Source of the DNA: a virus
IMG/VR virus record: IMGVR_UViG_3300020122_000238
Coordinates: 124,001-188,000 of that record
Length of the DNA: 64,000 bases
Reading direction: 5' to 3' (one strand)
A program made the translations under genes and the position numbers. The notes below the pieces were generated by a model. The model searched no databases. It was not told the origin of the DNA and worked only from the letters and a program-made list of their open reading frames with translations. This document shows, one piece after another, positions 10,682 to 19,001 of this stretch; position 1 is the first letter of the stretch; each line of letters opens with the position of its first letter.

Positions 10682-11129
10682 CCACCTTCTCGACGTCTAC
10701 TTCTGGCCCACTCTCTTCCTCTGTCTCGGCATCTATCTCACGACCTACTTCGTGAGGACGTCGATTGAGGGGGTCTTCCCGAAGGTGAAGACCAAACTCC
10801 TCTGGACGGAGGTGTGTCTTCCCCTTGGGCCTATCGGAATGGGGCTCCTCTTCGCGCTCATCGGGAAGTCCTTCCCGTGGCCGTCGACTGTGGAGACCTA
10901 CGGGGTCTGGGTCCGGCTCACCTACAGCGGCCTCTGTGGGATCGGGTCGGCATGGGTCTACGGACGCTTCCGGTCGACCCTCAAGGCTCTCGCCATCAAG
11001 AAGCTCCTGGCGGAGTTGGCCAAGGACCCGGAGCCGACCCTCACACCGGCCGATCCCTCTGAGGAGAAGTTCCTCGATGCGAAGCTCGCGACCACCACCC
11101 TGAGCAGCAAGACGGACAGCCTCAACTGA
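10665..11129 (+). CDS. Small membrane protein, possibly lysis-related
   Basis: 154 residues with three likely membrane segments (about residues 12-30, 51-70 and 85-102) and a charged C-terminal tail. The ATG at 10665 is preferred because GAGG lies just upstream. An in-frame ATG at 10626 would overlap the previous gene much more. It sits directly before a lipoprotein gene, so a holin or spanin-like role is possible, but no family match is evident. Confidence 0.6.
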   Translation: MSTQVDHLLDVYFWPTLFLCLGIYLTTYFVRTSIEGVFPKVKTKLLWTEVCLPLGPIGMGLLFALIGKSFPWPSTVETYGVWVRLTYSGLCGIGSAWVYGRFRSTLKALAIKKLLAELAKDPEPTLTPADPSEEKFLDAKLATTTLSSKTDSLN

Positions 11130-11134
11130 GACCC

Positions 11135-11503
11135 ATGAAAAAGTATCTCTATCTCGTTCTCCCTCTGGCCCTCATGAGCTGTCAGATGTCAGCGAAGGAT
11201 GCAGCCACCTTGGCTGCAAACGAAACCCGAGACATCGCCGCGACCGAGCACAAGATCATCCTCGACTACTGCGTTCCTCGCTACAAGGCCGCGTCGACTC
11301 CGACGGAAATCAAGGAGGTCGACAAGCTGTGTTTGCCGGCTGAGGCCGCCTATGTGTCCACCAAGGCGGCTTGGGGCCAGGTGCTCACCCTTCTCAACGC
11401 TGCGAAGAGTGGGACGGTGTCGATCCAGGAACTCAACGATGCAGCGCGAGGGTTGGGTGAGACCCTCGCGAAGCTTCAGCATATCTCGGGGGAAATGCAA
11501 TGA
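11135..11503 (+). CDS. Putative phage lipoprotein
   Basis: 122 residues. MKKYLYLVLPLALMSC is a lipoprotein signal peptide, with the lipid-modified Cys expected at position 16. The mature part is helical, with two further Cys residues. It follows a multi-pass membrane protein, so an outer-membrane spanin or virion-associated role is possible. The lipobox is seen; the role is inferred. Confidence 0.65.
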   Translation: MKKYLYLVLPLALMSCQMSAKDAATLAANETRDIAATEHKIILDYCVPRYKAASTPTEIKEVDKLCLPAEAAYVSTKAAWGQVLTLLNAAKSGTVSIQELNDAARGLGETLAKLQHISGEMQ

Positions 11504-11679
11504 GCGTTCAGGAAGTTCTCGTTCTTCTTCAGTTTCTCGATGACCTCTTCGAGCTGGGGGGCAAGATGGTCGCTGTGGCTCAAGGGAAGCATCCCGAGCT
11601 TGTGACGACTCCTCTCCCGGATCTCGCGGAGATGGACAAGGCACGAGAAGCCGCCATCAAGCGTACATCGGACACCTGA
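11500..11679 (+). CDS. Small protein, unknown
   Basis: 59 residues (starts MSVQEVLVLLQFLDDLFELG). It overlaps the lipoprotein stop (ATGA) and its own TGA overlaps the next ATG (TGATG), the usual coupling style here. Mostly helical; no recognised family. Confidence 0.6.
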   Translation: MSVQEVLVLLQFLDDLFELGGKMVAVAQGKHPELVTTPLPDLAEMDKAREAAIKRTSDT

Positions 11680-12644
11680 TGAGCAACGAGGGCTCACACC
11701 AAGCGGACTTGAATCCGCCTCTCGGGAAGCCTGGAGGGCCCTCATCAGTCGTGCAGCGCATCCTTCAGCGGGTGCAAAACCCCCATCTTCAGCACGACCT
11801 CGTGGACGAAGTTCAGCAGGGAGAGGACCTCTCGAATGCTGAGGCCTCGAAGGTCTACCACCTGGACATCGAGCCCGGGATTGGTCTGATCAAGAGGATC
11901 CAGATCACAGCTCATGCCCAGTACCGGATGGATCTCCGGGGGGTAACTGTCGAGGCTGTTCAGGATGTTCTCAAGCACTTCGTGACACAGCTCAACAACT
12001 GGAAAGTGTTGAAGAGCCCTGCCTACGAGCGGATGCTCTCGACGCTCGGCTCAGGGGACAAGATCGAATGGGCGAACCCGAAAACGGGGCTCAGGATCGT
12101 GTTCTCCACGATTGGGCCGGGGACGGTGAATCTCATCACCACCTTCAACAAGTGGCACAACAGCTCGACGCCTGATCCTTCTATCGGGGCACCCACAAGA
12201 GGCGATATGTACTCTGATCTCGTTCATCGGGTTGCGGATCGATTCCAGGATGACGCTGTGATCACGGCGGCCGATGACGGAGGGGTGTGGCTCCCGGACA
12301 TGCTCGGCTCGAAGGAGAACCTCGTGAAAGAGATCCTCCTCGCCGCGAAAAAGATGGCAACCGCCGACACCTTCAAGAAGGGGACATCAAGAGCATCTGC
12401 GGCGGGGTCTTGTATTTCCTCATGGAGGAAAAGGCTGGGAAGGCCGTCGCGGACAAGCTCTGGAATCTCCTCGATGCCTCCGCTGGGCTTGATGTTGGGG
12501 CTGCGGTCAACAAGCTCGTCTGGCGAATCACGCCTCACCTGGACCATGGGGACAAGGGGAAAGTCCAGGCGGCAGCCGTTGGGATCTCGCTTCTCCAGCG
12601 CTCCAAGCAGCCGACCAAGGCTCAGCGAGCCAACGCCATTTTGA
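11679..12644 (+). CDS. DUF4258/BrnT-like domain protein with RVADRF motif, frameshifted
   Basis: The first ~165 residues contain ITAHAQYRMDLRGV followed by VEAVQDVL, a pattern like the DUF4258/BrnT-type fold. In frame at 12207 comes MYSDLVHRVADRF, which matches the RVxARY N-terminal motif of other proteins here, so two proteins may be fused or a stop may have been lost. After FKKG (about 12380) the reading becomes Ser/Arg-rich and non-coding in style, while good coding continues in the -1 frame to 13078. Adding one G to the G run at 12380-12383 restores a single frame. Residues after that point in this ORF are probably not real. Confidence 0.6.
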   Translation: MSNEGSHQADLNPPLGKPGGPSSVVQRILQRVQNPHLQHDLVDEVQQGEDLSNAEASKVYHLDIEPGIGLIKRIQITAHAQYRMDLRGVTVEAVQDVLKHFVTQLNNWKVLKSPAYERMLSTLGSGDKIEWANPKTGLRIVFSTIGPGTVNLITTFNKWHNSSTPDPSIGAPTRGDMYSDLVHRVADRFQDDAVITAADDGGVWLPDMLGSKENLVKEILLAAKKMATADTFKKGTSRASAAGSCISSWRKRLGRPSRTSSGISSMPPLGLMLGLRSTSSSGESRLTWTMGTRGKSRRQPLGSRFSSAPSSRPRLSEPTPF

Positions 12645-13078
12645 GGGACGCTATCAAGTCCTCGATCGACATGGCCGGGCCTCCTGAAGAGAAGGGGAAG
12701 ACCCCGACGGCGAAGGACACCTTCCTCCAGATGGTGAAGGACCAGATCCCCTTCGCGCAGACCCTCTACGGCGAGATCAAAGATCCCGGGATTGCCGCGC
12801 TGGTTGTCTCGTATGCTCTCGACAACGCGAACTTCGGAGAGGCAGCCTACTTCGCCGAGTCGACCCTCAAGTCGATCGCCACCAAAAACCCTCCCGACGA
12901 TGTCGTTCAAGACTTTGGGGGGCAGGTCTCGGACGAGATCAATTTCTCTGTCTACGAGACGGCCGCTTTTGGTGTGGCTCTGATGCAAGAAGCCGGTCAA
13001 GCGTCCGCAGCGCGAACCCTTTTCACCGGCTTCCTTCGCATCATCGGACCCGCCATCGGCCCTAGAAGCTTGTTCTAA
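12383..13078 (+). CDS. C-terminal continuation of the 11679 gene in the -1 frame
   Basis: Coding style resumes with DIKSICGGVLYFLMEEKAGK and runs about 230 residues to the TAA at 13076. The sequence is helical (several AxxxAxx segments) with no recognised family. There is no suitable start at the beginning of this frame (first ATG 12422), so I read it as the same gene as 11679 after a lost base. Confidence 0.6.
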   Translation, partial: DIKSICGGVLYFLMEEKAGKAVADKLWNLLDASAGLDVGAAVNKLVWRITPHLDHGDKGKVQAAAVGISLLQRSKQPTKAQRANAILRDAIKSSIDMAGPPEEKGKTPTAKDTFLQMVKDQIPFAQTLYGEIKDPGIAALVVSYALDNANFGEAAYFAESTLKSIATKNPPDDVVQDFGGQVSDEINFSVYETAAFGVALMQEAGQASAARTLFTGFLRIIGPAIGPRSLF

Positions 13079-13168
13079 AGAGCCCGGCACTCCTCGACGT
13101 ACTGGAGAAGTTGGGGGCTTGTATTCGGAACAGTCTCCCACACATCTGGGGCATCTGACGATGCTCAT
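13075..13168 (-). CDS. Possible tiny minus-strand gene, frame disturbed
   Basis: A complete copy of the GGTTGAnC-16-TGTA-8-ATG signal ends exactly at the ATG at 13168. Read as is, the ORF runs far into the antisense of the preceding gene. If the CCCC near 13150 were CCC, it would encode about 30 residues ending LLQYVEECRAL and stop at 13075, just inside the convergent gene's stop. The promoter-like signal is clear; the product is tentative. Confidence 0.35.
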
Positions 13169-13198
13169 GGGGGTCCTACAGAGCGGACCCCCATGAGC
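13163..13198. repeat. 14-bp inverted repeat between convergent genes
   Basis: Perfect arms GCTCATGGGGGTCC and GGACCCCCATGAGC with an 8-nt loop. It lies between the plus-strand gene ending at 13078 and the minus-strand gene ending at 13204, so it could stop transcription both ways. It also overlaps a GGTTGAGC/TGTA promoter-like element, whose spacer is one arm. There is no T tract. Confidence 0.6.
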
Positions 13199-13204
13199 TC
13201 AACC
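13169..13204 (-). promoter_or_regulatory. GGTTGAGC-16-TGTA promoter-like element
   Basis: GGTTGAGC at 13204-13197, 16 nt, TGTA at 13180-13177, 8 nt, ATG at 13168. One base differs from the GGTTGATC box of the other six. It overlaps the stop codon of the gene at 13204. Confidence 0.55.
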
Positions 13205-13710
13205 TAGAAGAGCGAAAGCTGCTCGGCGATCTTCTCGACGGGCTTCGTCTCCCAGACGATCTTCCCGTCGATCTTCCGGCCGATCTTGGCCCCGTTCTTC
13301 CTCCAGTAGTCAACGAACCTCTCGATCCCGACCTTATCGAGGCCAGTCCAGGAAGGCCGCACCATCTTCATGGCAGCCAGCCCTGCATACATGCCTTCGA
13401 GGCCCATGGCCATGGGCCCAAAGATGTCAGGGCAGGCATAGACCGAGTCCTTCGGGATCCGCGTGTCGAGCATGGGGGCAGCGAAGACGGCCCGCACGAT
13501 GTTGTCGTTGTCGAGGTTGTCGATGATGTAGACGTCGTCGACAACGTTCCCCAGCTCCCTCTCGAAGTCGTCGTGGGGGATGGAGACCGTGCTCTGGCCG
13601 TACCCCTCTTGAGGGCCGGGATAGCCCGTCAAGCCGCTCAGACCTCGCGTGAGGACAAGGTAGCGATCGTCGCGGGGGGCTTTGGGCGGCGTCTTCTTCT
13701 TGGTAGCCAT
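13204..13710 (-). CDS. Hypothetical protein
   Basis: 168 residues, starting MATKKKTPPKAPRDDRYL. The middle is acidic (VVDDVYIIDNLDNDN) and the end is basic. No recognised family. The overlapping plus-strand reading at 13573-14079 was rejected. The start is fixed by a promoter-like element ending 8 nt upstream. Confidence 0.7.
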   Translation of the reverse strand: MATKKKTPPKAPRDDRYLVLTRGLSGLTGYPGPQEGYGQSTVSIPHDDFERELGNVVDDVYIIDNLDNDNIVRAVFAAPMLDTRIPKDSVYACPDIFGPMAMGLEGMYAGLAAMKMVRPSWTGLDKVGIERFVDYWRKNGAKIGRKIDGKIVWETKPVEKIAEQLSLF

Positions 13711-13746
13711 GGGGGTCCTACAAGACGAAAGGAGGCGGGATCAACC
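13711..13746 (-). promoter_or_regulatory. GGTTGATC-16-TGTA promoter-like element
   Basis: GGTTGATC (13746-13739), 16 nt, TGTA (13722-13719), 8 nt (GGACCCCC), ATG. One of seven copies with identical 16-nt spacing, all on the minus strand (others at 13169, 14134, 53153, 53913, 54318 and 60482). The spacers differ, so only the two boxes are conserved. With so little room before ATG, the transcript would be leaderless or nearly so. Confidence 0.75.
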
Positions 13747-13749
13747 CCT

Positions 13750-14133
13750 TCAGTGAATGACGGCAGAAACCTCGTGCTCGACCTGGAAGCGAGCACGGAC
13801 CTTCGCGATCGTGACCCGGAGGCCAGCGTCCGCAATCGGGATCAGCTCGTCCCCCACCTGGCGGAAGCGGGTAGGGACACAGGTCACTTTCCAGCCGGGG
13901 CCCACCACGGATTCGAGCCCGAGGCCTTCGAGGACCGAGAGGACGAAGCTTCGAGCATGGATCTCGGCCGCACAGGGGGTTGCCCCACGACGTTCCTTGC
14001 GCTCTCGGGCCAGCTTGACCAGAGGAGCGCACAGCTCTTCCAGGACAGCCTGAGAGACCTTTTTGGTCGGAGACCATAGCGGAACCGCTTCCGGCCACTC
14101 CGCGTCGATGACCTCGGTGTCGATGCTTTTCAT
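13750..14133 (-). CDS. Hypothetical protein
   Basis: 127 residues starting MKSIDTEVIDAEWPEAVPLW. No recognised family. The ATG at 14133 is chosen over a longer ORF from 14241 because the promoter-like boxes end 9 nt before it. It lies 39 nt upstream of the 13710 gene on the same strand. Confidence 0.65.
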   Translation of the reverse strand: MKSIDTEVIDAEWPEAVPLWSPTKKVSQAVLEELCAPLVKLARERKERRGATPCAAEIHARSFVLSVLEGLGLESVVGPGWKVTCVPTRFRQVGDELIPIADAGLRVTIAKVRARFQVEHEVSAVIH

Positions 14134-14170
14134 ATTTTGCTCTACAGCAGTGGGGCCCCCCCGATCAACC
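14134..14170 (-). promoter_or_regulatory. GGTTGATC-16-TGTA promoter-like element
   Basis: GGTTGATC at 14170-14163, 16 nt, TGTA at 14146-14143, 9 nt, ATG at 14133. Further upstream on the same strand is a CGGTGTAG (14191-14184) that forms an inverted repeat with the plus-strand TGGTGTAG. Confidence 0.65.
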
Positions 14171-14183
14171 GCTCTCTGAATTT

Positions 14184-14215
14184 CTACACCGCTCTCTGGT
14201 GTAGACAGGACTTCA
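14184..14215 (+). promoter_or_regulatory. Back-to-back GGTGTAG pair; TGGTGTA then 12 nt and ATG
   Basis: CTACACC (14184-14190), 7 nt, GGTGTAG (14198-14204) form an inverted repeat placing one GGTGTA box on each strand in the divergent region. The plus-strand box lies 12 nt before the SNF2 gene's ATG. Confidence 0.6.
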
Positions 14216-15973
14216 ATGACCGCCCTATCCCCGCAAGACACGACGGCTTACGAAACGCTGAAGAAGGTTCGAGCGTCTACAACTGTTGCGTTGAAGCCCA
14301 CCCCCATGCTCAAGGCGAGCATCGTCGGCCTTGACGGACAAGCTCAGGATTTTCGCCTACGGTATTACCAGGTTCAGGGGGTCTTCCACCTTCTGACTAT
14401 GACCAGGATGATTTTGGGGGATGGGACGGGGCTCGGAAAAACGATCCAGGTGATCGCCGCTCTTTGCTATCTGCGTCCCCGGGAGCCCAACAACCGGGTC
14501 ATCATCGTCACCCCCAAGAGCGTTCTACGTCAGTGGGGAGAAGAGATCGAACGCTTCACGACGGGGGTCAAGTGCTACGTCGTGAGTGGGTCTCTTGAAG
14601 AACGCAAAGCGGTCTACGAGAAGTGGGCCAAAGCGCCTGTGGGGGATGACGCCCCCCTCTCCGTGCTCATCGTCAACTACGCGATCATCGTTCGAGACTG
14701 GGATCAGGGTAGCCAGTCTATTCCCGGGAAGACTCCCAAGGAGAAGCCGACCGTGCTGCCCGGCTACCTGGACGGGATCACTCGGGGAATGGACCTGGTC
14801 GTCATCTACGATGAGGCGACGGCATTCAAGAACCATTCAACCAAGACGTGGCAGACGTGCCGCTATCTCTCGGATCGAGCGAAGAGGTGCTACGGGCTCA
14901 CGGCGACGCTTCTCAAGAACAACTTGATGGAGGGCTTCTCGATCTTCAAGGTGATCGTCCCTCGCCTCTTTGCGACGAAGACTGCCTTCCTGGCAGCCTT
15001 CTGCATCGTCGAGCAAAAGAGGGTGGCGGGGAACCGGAAGATCCCCATGGTCGTGGGGTACAAGAACCTGGAAGCGTTCCGGGAGAGGATTGACCCCTAC
15101 TTCCTCGGGCGTCCGAAGCACGCGGTGTCTGCGGAGCTACCTGTGCTCACCACGAAGCAGATCATCGTGGAACTGTCGGCCGCCGAGGACCAGAAGTACC
15201 AGGAAGCCCTCTCGGGGGTCCTCGAAATGGGGGACGGGTCCACCAAGGACTACGAGGAGCACAAGGCCTTCGTCTCGCTCTGCTACTGCCAACAGGTCGT
15301 CGACTCGCTCACCTTGCTCAAGTACAAGGCGGGGGACGAGCTGCTCCCCGGCGGGTATGAGCGGCTCGATGCGGAGATCGCCAGCCACACGATCGCGAAG
15401 CTCGGGAGCAAGGAGCAGGCGTTCCAGGACCTCATTCTGGACGAGCTGGATGGTGAGAAGGTCATCGTCTACACCCGCTTCGAGTCTCTTGTGGGGCGCC
15501 TACAGGCCATCCTCAAGGAGAAGGGGATCAGGAGCGGGCGCATCACGGGGAAGGACTCGGATTCGGCTCGCCGAGCCCATCAGAAAGAATTCCAGAACCT
15601 CGATTCAGACATGAAGGTCATCTTCATCACGGACGCCGGAAGCGAGGCCATCAACCTCCAGGCGGCCAGCGCCCTCGTCTTCTACGATGCCCCCTGGAGC
15701 TGGGGCAACTACGTGCAGACCCTTGGGAGGCCGATTCGCATCGGGAGCCCTCACCCCAACGTGTGTGCTTACCACATCGTGGCTGTTCGTCCCAAGGCGG
15801 CGGGGAAGAACAAAAAGACGATCGACCATCACATCCTGACCCTCCTCACGAGTAAGAAGAACCTCGTCGACAAGGTTCTCGGAGAGGCCGCCGTTGGGGC
15901 TCTCGACTTCAAGAAGGATGGCGTTGGGGCTGGGACGAAGGAGCTGCTCAAGCAAATGCGTTCCGGCGAATGA
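14216..15973 (+). CDS. SNF2-family superfamily 2 DNA helicase/translocase
   Basis: 585 residues with the standard motif order: Walker A GDGTGLGKTIQ (about residue 70), Walker B-type DEATAFKN (about 199), GLTATLLKN (motif III) and QTLGRPIRIGS (motif VI, about 500). The length fits a compact phage SNF2 helicase without accessory domains. It is likely to remodel or unwind DNA during replication, repair or recombination. It is the first gene of the replication block and is preceded by a GGTGTA box. Confidence 0.85.
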   Translation: MTALSPQDTTAYETLKKVRASTTVALKPTPMLKASIVGLDGQAQDFRLRYYQVQGVFHLLTMTRMILGDGTGLGKTIQVIAALCYLRPREPNNRVIIVTPKSVLRQWGEEIERFTTGVKCYVVSGSLEERKAVYEKWAKAPVGDDAPLSVLIVNYAIIVRDWDQGSQSIPGKTPKEKPTVLPGYLDGITRGMDLVVIYDEATAFKNHSTKTWQTCRYLSDRAKRCYGLTATLLKNNLMEGFSIFKVIVPRLFATKTAFLAAFCIVEQKRVAGNRKIPMVVGYKNLEAFRERIDPYFLGRPKHAVSAELPVLTTKQIIVELSAAEDQKYQEALSGVLEMGDGSTKDYEEHKAFVSLCYCQQVVDSLTLLKYKAGDELLPGGYERLDAEIASHTIAKLGSKEQAFQDLILDELDGEKVIVYTRFESLVGRLQAILKEKGIRSGRITGKDSDSARRAHQKEFQNLDSDMKVIFITDAGSEAINLQAASALVFYDAPWSWGNYVQTLGRPIRIGSPHPNVCAYHIVAVRPKAAGKNKKTIDHHILTLLTSKKNLVDKVLGEAAVGALDFKKDGVGAGTKELLKQMRSGE

Positions 15974-15991
15974 CGGTGTAGGGGTAGGAAC
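15974..15991 (+). promoter_or_regulatory. CGGTGTA, 11 nt, ATG
   Basis: The box overlaps the stop region of the helicase gene. The spacer GGGGTAGGAAC also contains a weak Shine-Dalgarno-like run. Confidence 0.6.
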
Positions 15992-16627
15992 ATGGTTCCC
16001 TCCAACATCGCGGACAACTTTCGTGCCGACCCTCAACTTTTTATCATGACCCGTTGGACTCAGATAAATCGGTCCAACCAAACATCAATGCACCCTTTAG
16101 TTGAAATCGATGTGGTTGAAATAGTCCACACCAAGGATGGGTCTTCACTATGTGTTGGTGTGGGCAGTAGCGGGCCTCTTCGATCATTTTGGGTGTTGAA
16201 TACGGAGCTTCTATCCGATACCTCCGCATTCAACTACATCGGAACAGCCTCAGAACTCGCGTTCATACAACTTCACACCTGGTTGTACCGTCTCGAATTG
16301 CTGTGGCCTACCCAAAGGAGAATCGGGCAGATCCGAAGCATTGAGGGTAATCTCGTCCGACTGGCCGATACGATCCCCCCCACGGATGCCTCCTATTTCT
16401 ATGAGGCCTATGATGCTATTCTAAGGACCTTCAGAGTAGCCTCGTCGGAAGAAGTCATTGAGGCTTCTCGGCCACCCTCAGAAACTGAGCAGATACAATT
16501 GACCGTGATTGAGGAGGGGATTGGCCCTCTTCCACCTAATCCTATCCCGAATGTTATCGAAGAACTCCCCAGGACCTATGGTCGCCTGACGTCGTGGGAC
16601 ATCCTGGACTTCGAGTCGGACATCTAG
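15992..16627 (+). CDS. Hypothetical protein, atypical base composition
   Basis: 211 residues, no recognised family. Codon use is richer in A/T at position 3 than in the helicase before it and the helicase genes after it, which suggests a more recently acquired gene. The GGTGTA box 11 nt before ATG supports the start. Confidence 0.6.
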   Translation: MVPSNIADNFRADPQLFIMTRWTQINRSNQTSMHPLVEIDVVEIVHTKDGSSLCVGVGSSGPLRSFWVLNTELLSDTSAFNYIGTASELAFIQLHTWLYRLELLWPTQRRIGQIRSIEGNLVRLADTIPPTDASYFYEAYDAILRTFRVASSEEVIEASRPPSETEQIQLTVIEEGIGPLPPNPIPNVIEELPRTYGRLTSWDILDFESDI

Positions 16628-16646
16628 CGGTGTAGGGACGAAGCGA
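16628..16646 (+). promoter_or_regulatory. CGGTGTA, 12 nt, ATG
   Basis: The box overlaps the TAG of the preceding gene. It heads the operon 16647-23415 (loader-like, helicase, small genes, primase module, polymerase). Confidence 0.6.
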
Positions 16647-17540
16647 ATGCCTGACGAGAAAAAGGTCTGCTCCAAATGTGGGGGTACGGGGCGAATCGAG
16701 GTGGACGACCTTACGGTCCGCCAGTGCATCTGCGCGTTTGCCCGAGCAATGAAGGAACACCTCGGGGCAGAGATCGCTCTAGCCCCGTCCATCACGTCGA
16801 GCCCGCTGTTCGAGATGGGCGGCGTGGACAAGGACCCCAAGACCGATCTAACGAGCAAGAACCTCTTCCTCAAAGGGGCCTGGGAAGACCTTCTCCCTCA
16901 TCTGAAATGTGCTCTTGTCGGGAAAGGTCTTTTTTTCTCCTTCAAGGTCTTGACCGACGAGCGGCTCAAGATCGTTTACGTTGGGGATGAGAGCTACAAG
17001 GCTCGCTCCAAGAGCAAGCGAGATGAGTCTCCTACCTTCAACTCGCTGACGGACATCTTGGGCCCGGATGTCGACCTTGTGATCCTACGTATCGGTAAAT
17101 TGGGGTACCCCAATAAAGCCATGCCCGGGATTCTCAAGGAAGCTCTCATGCTTCGTGAAGCTGCCTCGAAAGCTACTTGGATCAACGAGACGCCAGATAG
17201 CTTTTTCGGTCCCGGTCACTTCTCCTACGATGAGAACGTGGCTGAGTACATCGAAAAGAGATTCGCGATCATGGACCTGACGAACAAGAATCGTACGAAG
17301 GAAGCTCCCCAGGGGTGCTACATTCCTTCCGAGCCTGTCGACGTGGATATGAACTCTCCGCCGCAAGCACAGATCGTCACGGAAAAGGCATGGGAATCAG
17401 CTCCGAAGCCTCGGTTCGAGAGCCGTCCTTCGAGTGCCAACTCGGATGGGGCGTTGGGGGATGGCGGCGGAGGGTACAAGCCGAAGTACAAGCCGAAGAA
17501 GTACGGTGACAACGGTGGAGGAGGGGGTCCGCTCGGATGA
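16647..17540 (+). CDS. Zinc-finger protein, possible degenerate helicase loader
   Basis: 297 residues. The N terminus has CSKCGGTGR...CICAF, a zinc-binding cluster. The middle (VDLVILRIGKLGYPNKAMPG then KATWINETPD) resembles the Walker B/sensor region of DnaC/IstB helicase loaders, but I see no P-loop. The C-terminal ~45 residues are a Gly/Lys/Pro-rich tail (KPKYKPKKYGDNGGGG). It ends in an ATGA overlap with the DnaB-like helicase gene, which supports a partner role. Loader function is inferred. Confidence 0.5.
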   Translation: MPDEKKVCSKCGGTGRIEVDDLTVRQCICAFARAMKEHLGAEIALAPSITSSPLFEMGGVDKDPKTDLTSKNLFLKGAWEDLLPHLKCALVGKGLFFSFKVLTDERLKIVYVGDESYKARSKSKRDESPTFNSLTDILGPDVDLVILRIGKLGYPNKAMPGILKEALMLREAASKATWINETPDSFFGPGHFSYDENVAEYIEKRFAIMDLTNKNRTKEAPQGCYIPSEPVDVDMNSPPQAQIVTEKAWESAPKPRFESRPSSANSDGALGDGGGGYKPKYKPKKYGDNGGGGGPLG

Positions 17541-19000
17541 AGCGCCTACTTCGATCCATCATCGACTTCGATGGGCAGACACCTCAAGAGCACCTGACGC
17601 AGAATCTCCAGCGGCTCATTGCTGCTCAAATTGCCTGGAATCGTCCCGACGACGAGAAAATCTTCGAGTACGTCAAGTCGTACTTTCAACAGCGGTTGGA
17701 GATCCCCGCTTCCCAGACGATCAAGGACTATTTCGTCCGCATGGACGACGTCGAGATCCAGGAGCGCATTCCGGATATCGAGGCTTCGCCGACATACGTC
17801 CGAACCAACTTCGCGGCCTTGCTCCAAACGATCCTGGAGCAACAGAACACGAACAAGACGATCGCTCTCCTCAAAGAGACGCACGAGATCGTCACCCGCG
17901 GTTTGGAGATCGTCGAGGGACGCGAGAAGATTCGGAAGCAAGGAGTTCGAGATGCCCTCGTGCATTTCACCTCGAAGTCTCACGACCTGATCATCCCGGA
18001 GTACAACGCGAGGACCTCGGGCGACATCCGGAAGGATGGTCAAGCCATCCTCGATCAGTACCAGGATGCCAAGGTCAACAAGGAGAAGACCTGGGGGAAG
18101 TTTTGCGGGCTCAACGAGATCGATAAGAATACCCACGGAATCAAGCGTGGGGAGCTGTGGGTTCACGCGGCCTTCCCCGGCGAGCTGAAGACCACGTTCT
18201 CGCTCAATTGGTGTTACAACCTCGTCACCCGATATCGGACGAACATCGTCTACTGGTCGCTGGAAATGCCCTACGAGCAGATCCGCCTCCAGTTTTACGT
18301 GCTCCACTCGGCCAACATGAAGTGGCGAGCCATGGGGTACATGCCTCTCGATTACCGGAAGGTCCGGGATGGGGAGCTAACCCCCGCGGAGGAACTCTTC
18401 TACGAGAAGGTTGTTGACGACTTCGCCAACAACCCGGACTACTGCCACTGCGAGATCATCTCCCCTGACCGGGAGGTGACCATGGATGACATTCGCCTGG
18501 AGTGCGAGCTTCTCCACAAGCAGATGGAAGTGGGGCTGATCGTCATCGACCACGGACAAGAGGTCGAGGCTCGCAAGACCAAGAGGTCGAAGGATTACGG
18601 CGTCGAGCTGAACTCTGTCGTTCGGGATGCGAAGCGATTAGCTTTGCACTTCAACCACGGGGAGCGTATCGCCGTCCTCATGCTCTTCCAGATCAACCGG
18701 CAAGGCAAGGACGAGGCGTCCAAGAACGAGGGCAAGTACAAAATGAGCGCCGTGGCCTACGCCAACCAGGTCGAGAAGTCGTCGGACGTGCTGACGACAA
18801 CCTACCTGGATGAGAACCACCGGGCTAACGGCACCACCCTGTTCTGCAACCTCAAGAACCGGGACAACCCGATCTTCGAGCCCTTCTTGGCGTCGGTCCA
18901 CTTCAGCTCGAAGCGGATCTACAACATGGACATGTACCAGGGCAAGGGGATGAGCGTCGAGGAGCACAAGCAGGTGCTCGACGAGATGTTCAACGTGTAA
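17537..19000 (+). CDS. DnaB-like replicative DNA helicase with unusual Walker A
   Basis: 487 residues. A helical N-terminal domain is followed by a RecA-type core: HAAFPGELKTTFSLNW in the Walker A position, LIVIDHGQEVE as Walker B and MLFQINR as the H4-type motif. Usual DnaB Walker A ends SMGKT; here the residue before Lys is Leu and the first Gly is Ala. The catalytic Lys-Thr is kept, so activity is plausible. Probably a hexameric fork helicase acting with the zinc-finger primase at 19473. The start overlaps the previous stop. Confidence 0.8.
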   Translation: MKRLLRSIIDFDGQTPQEHLTQNLQRLIAAQIAWNRPDDEKIFEYVKSYFQQRLEIPASQTIKDYFVRMDDVEIQERIPDIEASPTYVRTNFAALLQTILEQQNTNKTIALLKETHEIVTRGLEIVEGREKIRKQGVRDALVHFTSKSHDLIIPEYNARTSGDIRKDGQAILDQYQDAKVNKEKTWGKFCGLNEIDKNTHGIKRGELWVHAAFPGELKTTFSLNWCYNLVTRYRTNIVYWSLEMPYEQIRLQFYVLHSANMKWRAMGYMPLDYRKVRDGELTPAEELFYEKVVDDFANNPDYCHCEIISPDREVTMDDIRLECELLHKQMEVGLIVIDHGQEVEARKTKRSKDYGVELNSVVRDAKRLALHFNHGERIAVLMLFQINRQGKDEASKNEGKYKMSAVAYANQVEKSSDVLTTTYLDENHRANGTTLFCNLKNRDNPIFEPFLASVHFSSKRIYNMDMYQGKGMSVEEHKQVLDEMFNV

Positions 19001-19001
19001 G

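Noticed and set aside
13066-13158. Plus-strand continuation of the 12383 frame after another shift (LLDVLEKLGACIRN)
   Set aside because: The opposite strand has a full promoter-like element and an equally good reading; the plus reading needs a further frameshift.
13573-14079. 168-residue plus-strand ORF
   Set aside because: Overlaps two minus-strand genes with promoter-like starts and better protein character.
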